NCBI GenBank assembly: GCA_030589715.1
Contig: JAUUVE010000012.1
Coordinates: forward strand, 1-15,953
Reading direction: 5' to 3'
Origin: Desulfobacteraceae bacterium
GTDB taxonomy: Bacteria > Desulfobacterota > DSM-4660 > Desulfatiglandales > Desulfatiglandaceae
Length of the DNA stretch: 15,953 bases
A program made the translations under genes and the position numbers. Of this stretch, positions 1 to 7,120 are shown one piece after another. Position 1 is the first letter of the stretch. Each line of letters begins with the position of its first letter. Below the pieces are notes generated by a model, which was not told the DNA's origin, searched no databases, and saw only the letters and a program-made list of their open reading frames with translations.

Positions 1-695
1 GCCTCTGAAAACCTGACCTTCTGTTTCAGATAGAGATCGGCATTTTCCTTTCTGAAGATCGGATGATCAAGGACCTTGATCTTTATATACAGATCCCCTG
101 GGGGCCCCCCGTACATACCCGCCTGGCCCTTGCCCCGGAGTCTCAACTTCTGCCCCTTACCAATTCCAGCGGGCACCTTGACAGAGATTCTCTCCTGGCG
201 CCCGTCCACCTGATAGGCGATGATCTTGCTCGTGGTCGCGCACAATTCTTCCAGGGTCATGGGAAGTTCATATATTAGATCCTGGCCTTTAGCTGCTCGG
301 TTTTGACCCTGAAAACCACCGCCACGAAAAAAGCTCTGGCCTGTGCCACCCATTCCACCAAACATTTCGTTGAAGGAGCCCTGACCTCTTCCTCCGCCTC
401 CGAAGCCAAATTCCCTAAAGATACTTCCCAGGTCAAAGCCCTTAAAGATGTCCTCCTGGGTGAACCTGCTCTGGAAGCCTTCGGCACCGAACATATCATA
501 CTGTTTCTTCTTTTCCGGATCACTGAGGACGGCATAGGCCTCACTCATTTCCTTGAACTTGGCTTCGGCCGATTTGTCTCCCTTGTTTCGGTCTGGGTGG
601 TATTTCAGGGCAAGCTTGCGGTAGGCCTTCTTGATCTCCTCAGGAGAGGCAGATCTTGAAACCCCCAAGATCTTGTAATAGTCTTTGCCTGGCAT
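1..695 (-). CDS. CbpA-type J-domain co-chaperone, C-terminus cut by window edge
   Basis: A DnaJ-family (Hsp40) co-chaperone that would stimulate the ATPase of DnaK and deliver clients to it in the cytoplasm. About 231 codons are visible, with the C-terminus beyond the left edge. Residues 5-70 form a J domain with the HPD motif at 33-35 (KYHPDRNKGD). A Gly/Phe-rich linker follows at about 85-130. The DnaJ C-terminal beta-sandwich then starts near 137 (GQDLIYELPMTLEEL). The CxxCxGxG zinc repeats of true DnaJ are absent between linker and sandwich, so this is a type II (CbpA/curved-DNA-binding-like) J protein rather than DnaJ itself. The ATG at 695 is preceded by a GTGAG-like ribosome-binding site. 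It lies 128 nt downstream of the HD-domain gene on the same strand. A weak TTGACT box at 780-785 could give it its own promoter, but no good -10 follows. Confidence 0.93.
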   Translation of the reverse strand, partial: MPGKDYYKILGVSRSASPEEIKKAYRKLALKYHPDRNKGDKSAEAKFKEMSEAYAVLSDPEKKKQYDMFGAEGFQSRFTQEDIFKGFDLGSIFREFGFGGGGRGQGSFNEMFGGMGGTGQSFFRGGGFQGQNRAAKGQDLIYELPMTLEELCATTSKIIAYQVDGRQERISVKVPAGIGKGQKLRLRGKGQAGMYGGPPGDLYIKIKVLDHPIFRKENADLYLKQKVRFSE

Positions 696-823
696 ATTTT
701 TCTCACTGTTGTGCTTTTGGGCCCACAATAGGATGGGAGAAATAAGGATCAGCTAAAAAATTAATCACAGCGGGAAAGAAGTCAAGGTAATATACCCCTC
801 CCGTACATTCGGCCCCGAGGTTA

Positions 824-1411
824 CTATTTACCCCTCTGGTTGTTGGGGCCGTTGACCCACCAGTCTGTCTGCTTGTCAAACCACCACTCTGACCTGTCGG
901 TTGTGAGAATTTCTTGTGCCAATCCCTTGGCACTTCCAGTAAGGAGCCTTTTGACGGCAAAGGACAGCCAGTCTTTTGCACTGGGATTGCCCAGGTCCAG
1001 CTGCTCCTTTAGTTCCAGGATCAGATCAAGCTGATCTGCGTCCCTTGCGAGGCGGGCCTCCAGCGTGTCATCGGTGTTAAATTCTTGGGTAAGGGAAATT
1101 ATTTCATCGCCGAATAGGAGCTCTCGAACCTGATCACGAATAGCCCTTTCCTCATCCGCCCTTACATATCTCTTATTGACATAGTTGTGGTCGCCGGTCC
1201 TAGCCTCCGGAAGATCGTGGAAAAGGCACATCAAGATCACTTTGTTGAGGTCTGCATCGGGCTCCTGAGAGGCGAGGACATATCCGATTACGGCTGTACG
1301 AAAGGAATGATCGGCCACCGATTCGCTGCCAGACCCCAGGAACTGGTAGCCTGTCCGGGGGGTCCTTTTTAGCATCCCCACCTCAAATAGAAATTGTGCA
1401 CTTCTTTTCAT
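824..1411 (-). CDS. HD-domain phosphohydrolase, YfbR/HDDC2-like (possible 5'-deoxynucleotidase)
   Basis: A 195-residue protein of the HD_3 family, which includes YfbR and HDDC2, metal-dependent enzymes that dephosphorylate deoxynucleoside 5'-monophosphates. The metal-binding residues are visible in order: His35 in VADHSFR, His65-Asp66 in CLFHDLPE with Glu69 next to it, and an Asp in ARDADQLD (about 124-126). The family starts close to the N-terminus and has about this length, so the protein looks complete. The C-terminal 40 residues are Trp-rich (WWF, DWWVNG) and less conserved. The ATG at 1411 has only a weak AAGAG upstream. It precedes the J-domain gene on the minus strand and is divergent from def. 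The exact substrate cannot be read from sequence; nucleotide pool cleansing is the likely role by family. Confidence 0.85.
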   Translation of the reverse strand: MKRSAQFLFEVGMLKRTPRTGYQFLGSGSESVADHSFRTAVIGYVLASQEPDADLNKVILMCLFHDLPEARTGDHNYVNKRYVRADEERAIRDQVRELLFGDEIISLTQEFNTDDTLEARLARDADQLDLILELKEQLDLGNPSAKDWLSFAVKRLLTGSAKGLAQEILTTDRSEWWFDKQTDWWVNGPNNQRGK

Positions 1412-1472
1412 ACTGGCTCTTGAATAGGTATATGATATGGAAAAGTCAAGAAGGATTTGTCAGGGCCTCACC

Positions 1473-1501
1473 TTGATTTATTCAGGGGAAGTGTTTAGTA
1501 T
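1473..1501 (+). promoter_or_regulatory. Candidate sigma-70 promoter of the def operon
   Basis: TTGATT at 1473-1478 and TAGTAT at 1496-1501 each match consensus at four of six positions, with an optimal 17-nt spacer. Transcription would begin near 1508, giving a leader of about 95 nt before def. It lies in the 190-nt gap between the divergent HD-domain gene and def. It is the best plus-strand pair I see there, but the match is modest. Confidence 0.35.
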
Positions 1502-1601
1502 GAGGCCAGCTAGGCATCATATGTTGTGAGCGTTACCTCAAGTAAAAATATTTCCTGGCAAAAAAGGCGGGGTAACGCATTTTAAAAACCGATTTTTTGA
1601 A

Positions 1602-2099
1602 ATGGAAATTCGGACATATCCTGATCCGGTTCTGAAGACACGTGCCAAACCGGTAAAAAATGTAGATGGCGACCTCCAAGGGCTGATCGATGGCATGATC
1701 GAGATCATGTACTCGGCACCAGGCATCGGTTTGGCCGCCAACCAGGTGGGGGAACTAAAACGGGTGATTGTCTTTGATCTCGAACCAGGCGAGGCAGGGA
1801 GAAGGCCGGGCGTCCTGATCAATCCGGAAATTGTCCTGGGTGGGGATGAAATTATCCGGGAAGAGGCATGCCTGAGTGTGGTTGACTTTTCGGCAGAGGT
1901 TGTCCGGAAGACAGAGGCTATGGTCAAGGGGATGGATCGGCACGGCAACCCATTGAGTATAGAGGCCAAAGACCTGTTGGCCGTTTGTCTACAGCATGAG
2001 ATTGATCATATAAATGGGATTCTCTTTATTGATCATATCAGCAGCCTCAAGAGGGCCTTATACAAAAAGAAGCTGAAAAAGACCCTGAAAGGAAAGTAG
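1602..2099 (+). CDS. def: Peptide deformylase with an EACLS variant of motif 2
   Basis: Removes the formyl group from the N-terminal methionine of nascent proteins at the ribosome exit, using a metal ion (usually Fe2+). The protein is 165 residues, normal for type 1 deformylases. Motif 1 is GIGLAANQ (41-48). Motif 3 is HEIDH (132-136), with both metal-binding histidines and the catalytic Glu133. Motif 2 reads EEACLSV around the metal ligand Cys90, whereas the family standard is EGCLS; the Gly before the Cys is Ala here. All direct catalytic residues remain, so it is probably active. The C-terminus is Lys-rich (149-165). The ATG has no clear ribosome-binding site, but no in-frame alternative start is better placed and an in-frame stop lies at 1527. 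It heads the run followed by fmt, its functional partner. Confidence 0.96.
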   Translation: MEIRTYPDPVLKTRAKPVKNVDGDLQGLIDGMIEIMYSAPGIGLAANQVGELKRVIVFDLEPGEAGRRPGVLINPEIVLGGDEIIREEACLSVVDFSAEVVRKTEAMVKGMDRHGNPLSIEAKDLLAVCLQHEIDHINGILFIDHISSLKRALYKKKLKKTLKGK

Positions 2100-2139
2100 T
2101 AGACATAAAAGATCGCATGATCAACCCCAATTGAAGCCC

Positions 2140-3120
2140 ATGATATCCGCGGATAATAGAAACAGAGAGGGTTTTCCCAGACGGCCCGGGATCATTTTTA
2201 TGGGCACGCCTGATTTTGCAGTCCCATCCCTGAGGGGCCTGATCGAATATGGGCATAATGTCCTGGCAGTGGTTACACAGCCTGACAGGCCCAAAGGCAG
2301 GGGCAGAAAGGTGGCTGTTTCGCCGGTCAAGAGGGTCGCCACCGAATACCGGCTAGAGGTCCTTCAACCCGAAAAGGTATCGGACCGGCAGTTCTGTGAG
2401 GTGGTCCGCGGCAAAAGGCCCGATCTGTTGATTGTTGTGGCGTTTGGACAGATCCTAAAAGATGAACTTCTAGATATCCCACGCTGGGGTGCAATAAATA
2501 TCCATGCCTCACTCCTGCCCAAATACCGTGGGGCCGCTCCCATCCACTGGGCCATTCTAAATGATGAATCCAAGACCGGACTCACCGCGATGCGGATGGA
2601 TAGAGGGCTTGACACAGGGCCAATCCTTCTTCAGGAGGAAGTAAACATTGGCCAGGATGAAACGGCCGGCCAGCTTCATGAAAGGCTCTCTGGCCGTTCG
2701 GGAGATTTTTTACTGAGAACCCTCAAGGGATTGGAAGAAGGCCGGTTAAAGGAGAAACCCCAGGATCAGGCAAGCGCTACCTATGCCACCAAGATTGACA
2801 GGGAGATGTCTTTGGTGAGTTGGGATCAACCGGCTCATACTGTATCGGCCCTTATAAGGGCACTAGATCCATGGCCCGGGGCCCTCACCACTCTGGAGGG
2901 AAGGGAGATCAAGCTCTTCTCCTCACGGGTCCTTGGCGAAGAACGGTTGGGCACAGTACCTGGAAAGGTTGCAAGACAGGTCGAAGGTGCGCTTGAGGTG
3001 GAAACCGGCAGGGGCGTCATAGAGATCAGGGAGCTCCAGATCCCAGGCAAGAAGAGACTTGTTGCCGGCGATTTCCTCCGAGGCTTTCCCCTGGAGGAGG
3101 GCACGGTATTGGGCAGGTGA
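2140..3120 (+). CDS. fmt: Methionyl-tRNA formyltransferase
   Basis: Transfers a formyl group from 10-formyltetrahydrofolate to Met-tRNA(fMet), making the initiator tRNA. From the ATG chosen here the product is 326 residues, close to the usual 310-320. The N-terminal Rossmann domain opens with IIFMGTPDFAVPSL. The active site shows NIHASLLPKYRGAAPIHW with catalytic Asn and His (about 120 and 122), followed by the Asp in RGLDTGPIL (about 158). The C-terminal OB-like tRNA-binding domain starts near 205 (SWDQPAHTVSALIRALDPWPGA). The start is uncertain: an in-frame TTG lies at 2131, neither site has a strong ribosome-binding site, and about 17 residues precede the conserved core. It lies 40 nt after def, and the next gene starts one base after its stop codon. 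The pairing with def matches the formylation-deformylation cycle. Confidence 0.95.
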   Translation: MISADNRNREGFPRRPGIIFMGTPDFAVPSLRGLIEYGHNVLAVVTQPDRPKGRGRKVAVSPVKRVATEYRLEVLQPEKVSDRQFCEVVRGKRPDLLIVVAFGQILKDELLDIPRWGAINIHASLLPKYRGAAPIHWAILNDESKTGLTAMRMDRGLDTGPILLQEEVNIGQDETAGQLHERLSGRSGDFLLRTLKGLEEGRLKEKPQDQASATYATKIDREMSLVSWDQPAHTVSALIRALDPWPGALTTLEGREIKLFSSRVLGEERLGTVPGKVARQVEGALEVETGRGVIEIRELQIPGKKRLVAGDFLRGFPLEEGTVLGR

Positions 3121-3121
3121 G

Positions 3122-3994
3122 ATGGAAGAATTGACTGTCAAGGTGCAGGGATCTGTTGGAACGAGAGAAAAGGGCGAACCTGAGGATTCACAGCCCCCGC
3201 GGAAGAGGGTTTTTGTCTTCCTCTTGTTGATTACGTGCGTTGTCCTGGTGGGCTTGGCCTTCCTGCTCTGGTGGGTGCCGTATGTGGGCCTGGCAAGTAT
3301 TCACAAAAGCCTTCCCATGATCCTGGCAGTTGTCTTTGCGGGCTTGGTTCTCTTTGGCCTGGGCGGTGCCTTGACCCTCGTTTTTACCATCATCCGGGGG
3401 AAGAATCTCTTTTTTAACCGCAGGATCCGGGGTGTGGTTATCCGCATCCTGTTTCCCTTGCTCGTGGTAGTTGGCAAGTGTTTCGGCATAAGCAAGGAAG
3501 AGACCCGAAGATCCTTTGTGGCAATTAACAACAAGCTCGTCCTTGCCGAGGCCAAAAAGGTGAGACCGGAGAAGCTTCTCATCCTCCTACCGCACTGTCT
3601 TCAGAATCACGAATGCACCGTGCGAATCACAGGTAGCGTGGAGAACTGCAAGGCCTGTGGCAAGTGCAAGATAAAGGACCTGGTGGCCTTGTCGGAAAAG
3701 TATCATGTCCCTGCCTCTGTGGCCACTGGTGGTACTTTGGCCAGGAGGATCGTGGTGGAGAAAAGGCCGACGGTCATTATTGCGGTGGCCTGCGAACGGG
3801 ACCTCACAAGCGGGATTCAGGACAGCTATCCTATCCCTGTCTTTGGCATACTGAACAACAGGCCCTTTGGGCCATGTTATGATACGGATGTGGATCTGGA
3901 GCTCGTTGAACAAGGAATGATTACCTTTTTGGGAAATGTAGCCGGTGATGCCGAGGGACCTGGCACTAAGGGTGCTCAACAGGCTGGATCTTAG
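3122..3994 (+). CDS. DUF116 membrane protein with cysteine-rich cytoplasmic domain
   Basis: A 290-residue protein whose C-terminal two-thirds match the DUF116 family; the biochemical function is unknown. After a charged, probably cytoplasmic N-terminus (1-29), two hydrophobic segments (about 30-52 and 65-92) suggest a membrane hairpin. The soluble part carries cysteines typical of DUF116: Cys159 and Cys165 (HCLQNHEC), Cys176, Cys179 and Cys182 (CKACGKC), Cys224 (ACERDL) and Cys252. Their number and spacing suggest metal or Fe-S binding, which is inference. The ATG at 3122 is preceded directly by GGCAGGTGAG, which ends in the fmt stop, so translation is probably coupled. Its last 47 nt overlap the start of rsmB. 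Its position between fmt and rsmB suggests a housekeeping link to translation or RNA modification. Confidence 0.9.
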   Translation: MEELTVKVQGSVGTREKGEPEDSQPPRKRVFVFLLLITCVVLVGLAFLLWWVPYVGLASIHKSLPMILAVVFAGLVLFGLGGALTLVFTIIRGKNLFFNRRIRGVVIRILFPLLVVVGKCFGISKEETRRSFVAINNKLVLAEAKKVRPEKLLILLPHCLQNHECTVRITGSVENCKACGKCKIKDLVALSEKYHVPASVATGGTLARRIVVEKRPTVIIAVACERDLTSGIQDSYPIPVFGILNNRPFGPCYDTDVDLELVEQGMITFLGNVAGDAEGPGTKGAQQAGS

Positions 3995-5303
3995 CCCCGC
4001 TTTTCCGGATCGCTATCTGGAACGGGCCTTTCAGCAGGAATCCAATTTTAGCGAACGGGATCGCGCCTTTGCAGTTCACCTGGTACAGGGAGTTCTTCGA
4101 TGGCGACTTCGACTCGACTGGATCATCAAGAAAAGCCTCCGATTTTCCTTTAATAAGATTGCCCCCCCTATTCTGAACATCCTCCGCATAGGTGTCTACC
4201 AGATATTTTTCATGGACCGAGTACCTGACTCCGCTGCCGTGGATGAGGCAGTGAAGCAGGCAAAGGCCATTGGCCGGAGACATGTGGTAGGCTCTGTCAA
4301 CGGGATCCTGAGAAATATCTGCCGCCAGAAGGACCAAGTTCATTTTCCCGCGCGTGAGACTGACCTGATTGGTTACCTTTCTGTGTATTACTCCTATCCT
4401 GTGTGGTTGGTGGAAAAGTGGATCAGGGAACTGGGAATCAATTCCGCAGAACGGCTTTTGGAGGCCGGAAACGGGATTCCCGCTTTGGTTATCAGGACCA
4501 ATACCCAAAGGGTTGACAGGGCAGGGCTGATCAGGCTTCTTAAAGAGGAAGGGGTCACGGGAAGGCCCACCTCTTATTCGCCCGAGGGCATAAGGATTGA
4601 TAGCCTAAAGGGTCCTGTCAACCTATTGAAGAGCTTCCAGGATGGTCTGTTTCAGGTGCAGGGCGAGGCAGCCCAGATCTCTTCCCATCTGCTCTTCCCA
4701 GGCCCAGGTGAAGTTATCCTTGATTTATGCGCAGGGCTGGGAGGGAAATCCACTCATATGGCTCAACTTACGGGATACAAGGCCCGGATAGTTGCCCTTG
4801 ACATGAGCCATAGCAGACTGGTAAGGCTTTCACAGAGTTCACGCCGTCTCGGGATGGGCCCCATTGAGCCGGTGGTTGCGGATGCTGGCAGCCATCCTTC
4901 CTATCTGTTTCGCTGTACCTTTGATAAGATCTTGATTGATGGGCCTTGTTCGGGCTTGGGTATTATTTCCAGGCATCCGGACGGAAAGTGGGCCAGGGAT
5001 GAAAGTGATATAAGGAGGCTGGTCCGGCTGCAGAAAAGCATCCTTAATCAGGCCGTGCCCCTCCTCAAGAAGGGAGGCAGGATGCTGTATGTGACCTGTA
5101 CCATCTCGAGGGAGGAAAACGAAGGGGTGGCCAGTGACTTTTTGAGAGAAAATAGCGGGATGACGTTAGAGGATCTGAGCGATCTTGTGCCCGAATGGGG
5201 CACCGCGCTGATAGATGATCAAGGTTTTTTCAGGACCTTTCCCCATATTCACGGAATGGAGGGTTTTTTCGGGGCCCTGTTCATCAAGAAGAATACTCGC
5301 TGA
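3948..5303 (+). CDS. rsmB: 16S rRNA m5C967 methyltransferase
   Basis: RsmB (Sun/Fmu) methylates C967 of 16S rRNA using S-adenosylmethionine. The protein is 451 residues, about the usual length. Residues 1-130 form the NusB-like helical RNA-binding domain (RDRAFAVHLVQGVLRWR; VNGILRN). The catalytic Rossmann domain begins near 235. SAM motif I is DLCAGLGGKSTHMA (259-272). The conserved cysteine of motif IV is Cys334 in DGPCSGLG, and the nucleophilic cysteine of motif VI is Cys384 in YVTCTIS. Motif I differs from the usual CAAPGGKT by having Gly-Leu in place of Ala-Pro. A GTG three bases upstream (3945) is an alternative start. The start overlaps the DUF116 gene by 47 nt, and rpe follows 29 nt after the stop. 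Confidence 0.95.
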   Translation: MPRDLALRVLNRLDLSPAFPDRYLERAFQQESNFSERDRAFAVHLVQGVLRWRLRLDWIIKKSLRFSFNKIAPPILNILRIGVYQIFFMDRVPDSAAVDEAVKQAKAIGRRHVVGSVNGILRNICRQKDQVHFPARETDLIGYLSVYYSYPVWLVEKWIRELGINSAERLLEAGNGIPALVIRTNTQRVDRAGLIRLLKEEGVTGRPTSYSPEGIRIDSLKGPVNLLKSFQDGLFQVQGEAAQISSHLLFPGPGEVILDLCAGLGGKSTHMAQLTGYKARIVALDMSHSRLVRLSQSSRRLGMGPIEPVVADAGSHPSYLFRCTFDKILIDGPCSGLGIISRHPDGKWARDESDIRRLVRLQKSILNQAVPLLKKGGRMLYVTCTISREENEGVASDFLRENSGMTLEDLSDLVPEWGTALIDDQGFFRTFPHIHGMEGFFGALFIKKNTR

Positions 5304-5332
5304 GTGTCCAAAAAAATACCAGGGAGGAACGT

Positions 5333-6013
5333 ATGGGAAAGATAGCACCCTCAATCCTTTCGGCAGATTTTACCCGGCTTGGAGAAGAGATCAGAGAGGT
5401 GGAAAGGGCCGGGGCCGACTATATCCACATAGATGTAATGGATGGGCACTTTGTCCCCAATATAACGATCGGCCCCATGATCGTTAAGGCAGCTCGACGC
5501 GTCACAGAATTACCCCTTGATGTCCATCTGATGATTTCCAATCCGGATCCACTTATCGATGATTTCGCAAGGGCAGGTGCGAGCATCCTGACAGTGCATG
5601 CCGAGACCCTCAACCATATTCACAGGACGATTCAACACATAAGGGATAGAGGGGTCAGGCCAGGTCTCGCATTGAATCCTGCCACACCCGTGGATGTCTT
5701 GGAATATGTCCTGGATGACCTGGACATGGTGCTGCTGATGACAGTCAATCCTGGTTTTGAGGCCCAGGAATTTATCCCGGAGGTCATTCCCAAGATAAAG
5801 AGGCTGAAGAAAAAGATCGATGGGAGAGGTCTGGATGTGGACATGGAGGTTGACGGGGGTATTAACCCGGACATAATAGGCGATGTGGCGAGGGCTGGTG
5901 CCAATGTCTTTGTTGCGGGTTCTGCCATTTTTTATAGCGAAGATTATGAAAAGACCATCCGTTTGCTGAGGGACAGGATCGAAGGCCATGGGGAGGGAGA
6001 GGGAGCAAAATAG
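5333..6013 (+). CDS. rpe: Ribulose-phosphate 3-epimerase
   Basis: Interconverts D-ribulose 5-phosphate and D-xylulose 5-phosphate in the pentose phosphate pathway. The 226-residue TIM barrel begins with IAPSILSADF and is full length. Metal ligands are His32 and Asp34 (IHIDVMDGHFVPN), His65 (DVHLMI) and Asp174 (EVDGGI); Asp34 and Asp174 are the acid-base pair. The phosphate-binding segment VAGSAIF (194-200) is present. The loop normally reading VNPGFGGQ reads VNPGFEAQ (138-145), replacing two glycines. The ATG at 5333 has a strong ribosome-binding site (AGGGAGGAAC, 5321-5330). The last seven residues are Gly/Glu-rich and look like a tail. It sits 29 nt after rsmB, an order seen in related genomes. 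Confidence 0.97.
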   Translation: MGKIAPSILSADFTRLGEEIREVERAGADYIHIDVMDGHFVPNITIGPMIVKAARRVTELPLDVHLMISNPDPLIDDFARAGASILTVHAETLNHIHRTIQHIRDRGVRPGLALNPATPVDVLEYVLDDLDMVLLMTVNPGFEAQEFIPEVIPKIKRLKKKIDGRGLDVDMEVDGGINPDIIGDVARAGANVFVAGSAIFYSEDYEKTIRLLRDRIEGHGEGEGAK

Positions 6014-6051
6014 GTGATGTTTTTGGCCGACTATCGAGGGTACGCTCGGAC

Positions 6052-6930
6052 GTGAATATAAGATCGATCGAAATAAAACAGGATATGCCGGGATTTGATT
6101 CCTTTTTTGTTTCCTGGCTCTGTCAGGATGATCTCAACATCGTTGTTGACGTAGGGCCTGCCAACACGGCAGCTCGACTGGTTGAGTCCTTGGGGGCCCT
6201 GGGCCTGGACAGGGTTGACTATGTCCTTCTGACCCACATTCATATCGACCATTGTGGGGGATTGGGTGACCTGCTGGAGCACTACCCCATGACAAGGGTC
6301 ATATGCCATGACAAGGCCGTAGAGCATATGGTTGACCCTTCAAGACTCTGGAGTGGCAGCTTGAAGGTGCTGGGCGAGATTGCCGAGGCATATGGCCCTC
6401 CAAGACCCATCCCGAAGGGAAAGCTAATCCCTCACAGTGAAAGCGACCTAAAAGACCTGACGATAATAGAGACCCCGGGTCATGCGGTTCATCATCTGAG
6501 TTTCGTTTACAGGGATCTACTCTTTGCAGGGGAGGCAGGGGGGAACTACTTTATCATTGGGGATACCGAATATCTGCGTCCAGCCACGCCCCCGAGGTTC
6601 TTCTTCGAGGTTTGCCTGGGAAGTATTGATCGGCTGCTCTCGCTGGAAGACCAGCCCATATGCTATGCGCATTTTGATCAAGCCAGAAGTTCCCATAGGT
6701 TATTGGGGATATCTCGTGAGCAATTGATCCTTTGGAAGGAAATAATCCATAAACAGGTACTAAAGGGAGATCAGGAGCTTTTGGAGAGATGTATGAATGG
6801 GCTAATAGAAAAGGATCCAAACCTAAAGGGAATAAGCAGGATGGACCAGGATACCCTGAAACGGGAGAGGTTTTTTATGGCCAATGCCATCAAGGGTTTT
6901 ATAGGTTATTTCAAAGAAAGGGATGACTGA
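6052..6930 (+). CDS. MBL-fold metallo-hydrolase of unknown substrate
   Basis: A 292-residue protein of the metallo-beta-lactamase fold. The dinuclear metal site is readable: THIHIDH (61-67) gives His62, His64, Asp66 and His67; His144 lies in PGHAVHH and His207 in CYAHFD. The bridging aspartate of the usual GDA motif is a glutamate here (Glu161 in FAGEAGG), which may alter metal use. About 80 residues follow the catalytic core (212-292), mostly helical and charged, and resemble the helical tails of several MBL hydrolases. The best start is the GTG at 6052 with GAGGG at 6036-6040; no ATG lies in frame between it and rpe. The substrate cannot be inferred; a thioesterase, lactonase or glyoxalase-like role is possible. 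It begins 38 nt after rpe and is probably the last gene of the operon. Confidence 0.85.
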   Translation: MNIRSIEIKQDMPGFDSFFVSWLCQDDLNIVVDVGPANTAARLVESLGALGLDRVDYVLLTHIHIDHCGGLGDLLEHYPMTRVICHDKAVEHMVDPSRLWSGSLKVLGEIAEAYGPPRPIPKGKLIPHSESDLKDLTIIETPGHAVHHLSFVYRDLLFAGEAGGNYFIIGDTEYLRPATPPRFFFEVCLGSIDRLLSLEDQPICYAHFDQARSSHRLLGISREQLILWKEIIHKQVLKGDQELLERCMNGLIEKDPNLKGISRMDQDTLKRERFFMANAIKGFIGYFKERDD

Positions 6931-6931
6931 A

Positions 6932-6942
6932 CCCCGATGTTG
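6932..6942 (-). repeat. Inverted copy of the repeat end (CCCCGATGTTG)
   Basis: This 11-bp sequence begins two bases after the MBL-gene stop. It is the exact reverse complement of CAACATCGGGG at both 6985-6995 and 7098-7108, so a transcript could form either of two mutually exclusive stems. Confidence 0.75.
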
Positions 6943-6972
6943 ATAATAAATAGCCGTTTTTTTGACGAGGGT

Positions 6973-6995
6973 CAGGACTTCTTGCAACATCGGGG
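6973..6995 (+). repeat. Direct repeat copy 1 (23 bp)
   Basis: Runs from CAGGACTTCTTGCAA into CATCGGGG. It matches 7086-7108 at 22 of 23 positions, differing at one C/T. The two copies lie 113 bp apart in the leader of the Fur-FeoA gene. Confidence 0.8.
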
Positions 6996-7008
6996 CAAAT
7001 TCCGGACT

Positions 7009-7055
7009 GCATGATAAGCGAATTTCTCGATCGTCATCAATTTGTTATCTCATGC
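7009..7055 (+). other. Potential bulged hairpin between the two repeat copies
   Basis: GCATGATAA at 7009-7017 can pair with TTATC (7045-7049) plus ATGC (7052-7055), leaving a 2-nt TC bulge and a 27-nt loop. Nine base pairs in an AT-rich context make a modest structure. No U-run follows, so it is not an intrinsic terminator. Confidence 0.35.
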
Positions 7056-7061
7056 TGTAAT
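7053..7061 (+). promoter_or_regulatory. Candidate extended -10 promoter element for the Fur-FeoA gene
   Basis: TGCTGTAAT carries the TGn extension followed by a hexamer matching TATAAT at five of six positions. The -35 region (about 7033-7038) is poor, as is common for extended -10 promoters. Transcription would start near 7068, about 53 nt before the ATG and upstream of repeat copy 2. Confidence 0.3.
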
Positions 7062-7085
7062 AGCAGACCGTTTTCTGCCAATTGC

Positions 7086-7108
7086 CAGGACTTTTTGCAA
7101 CATCGGGG
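7086..7108 (+). repeat. Direct repeat copy 2 (23 bp), ends in the Fur-FeoA ribosome-binding site
   Basis: Second copy of the repeat, with one mismatch to 6973-6995. Its final GGGG (7105-7108), followed by TGA, forms the GGGGTGA Shine-Dalgarno-like sequence about nine bases before the ATG at 7121. Confidence 0.8.
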
Positions 7109-7120
7109 TGAATCGAAGTT

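Noticed and set aside
303..659. 118-codon open frame on the plus strand within the J-domain gene
   Set aside because: It is antisense to a strongly conserved J-domain coding sequence and shows no protein family features.
3059..3121. N-terminal extension of the DUF116 protein into fmt
   Set aside because: The ATG at 3122 has a ribosome-binding site directly upstream and gives a normal charged N-terminus before the first membrane helix; the extension only reads fmt in another frame.
6932..6995. Inverted repeat after the MBL gene as an intrinsic terminator
   Set aside because: The arms are separated by 42 nt and no U-run follows the second arm.
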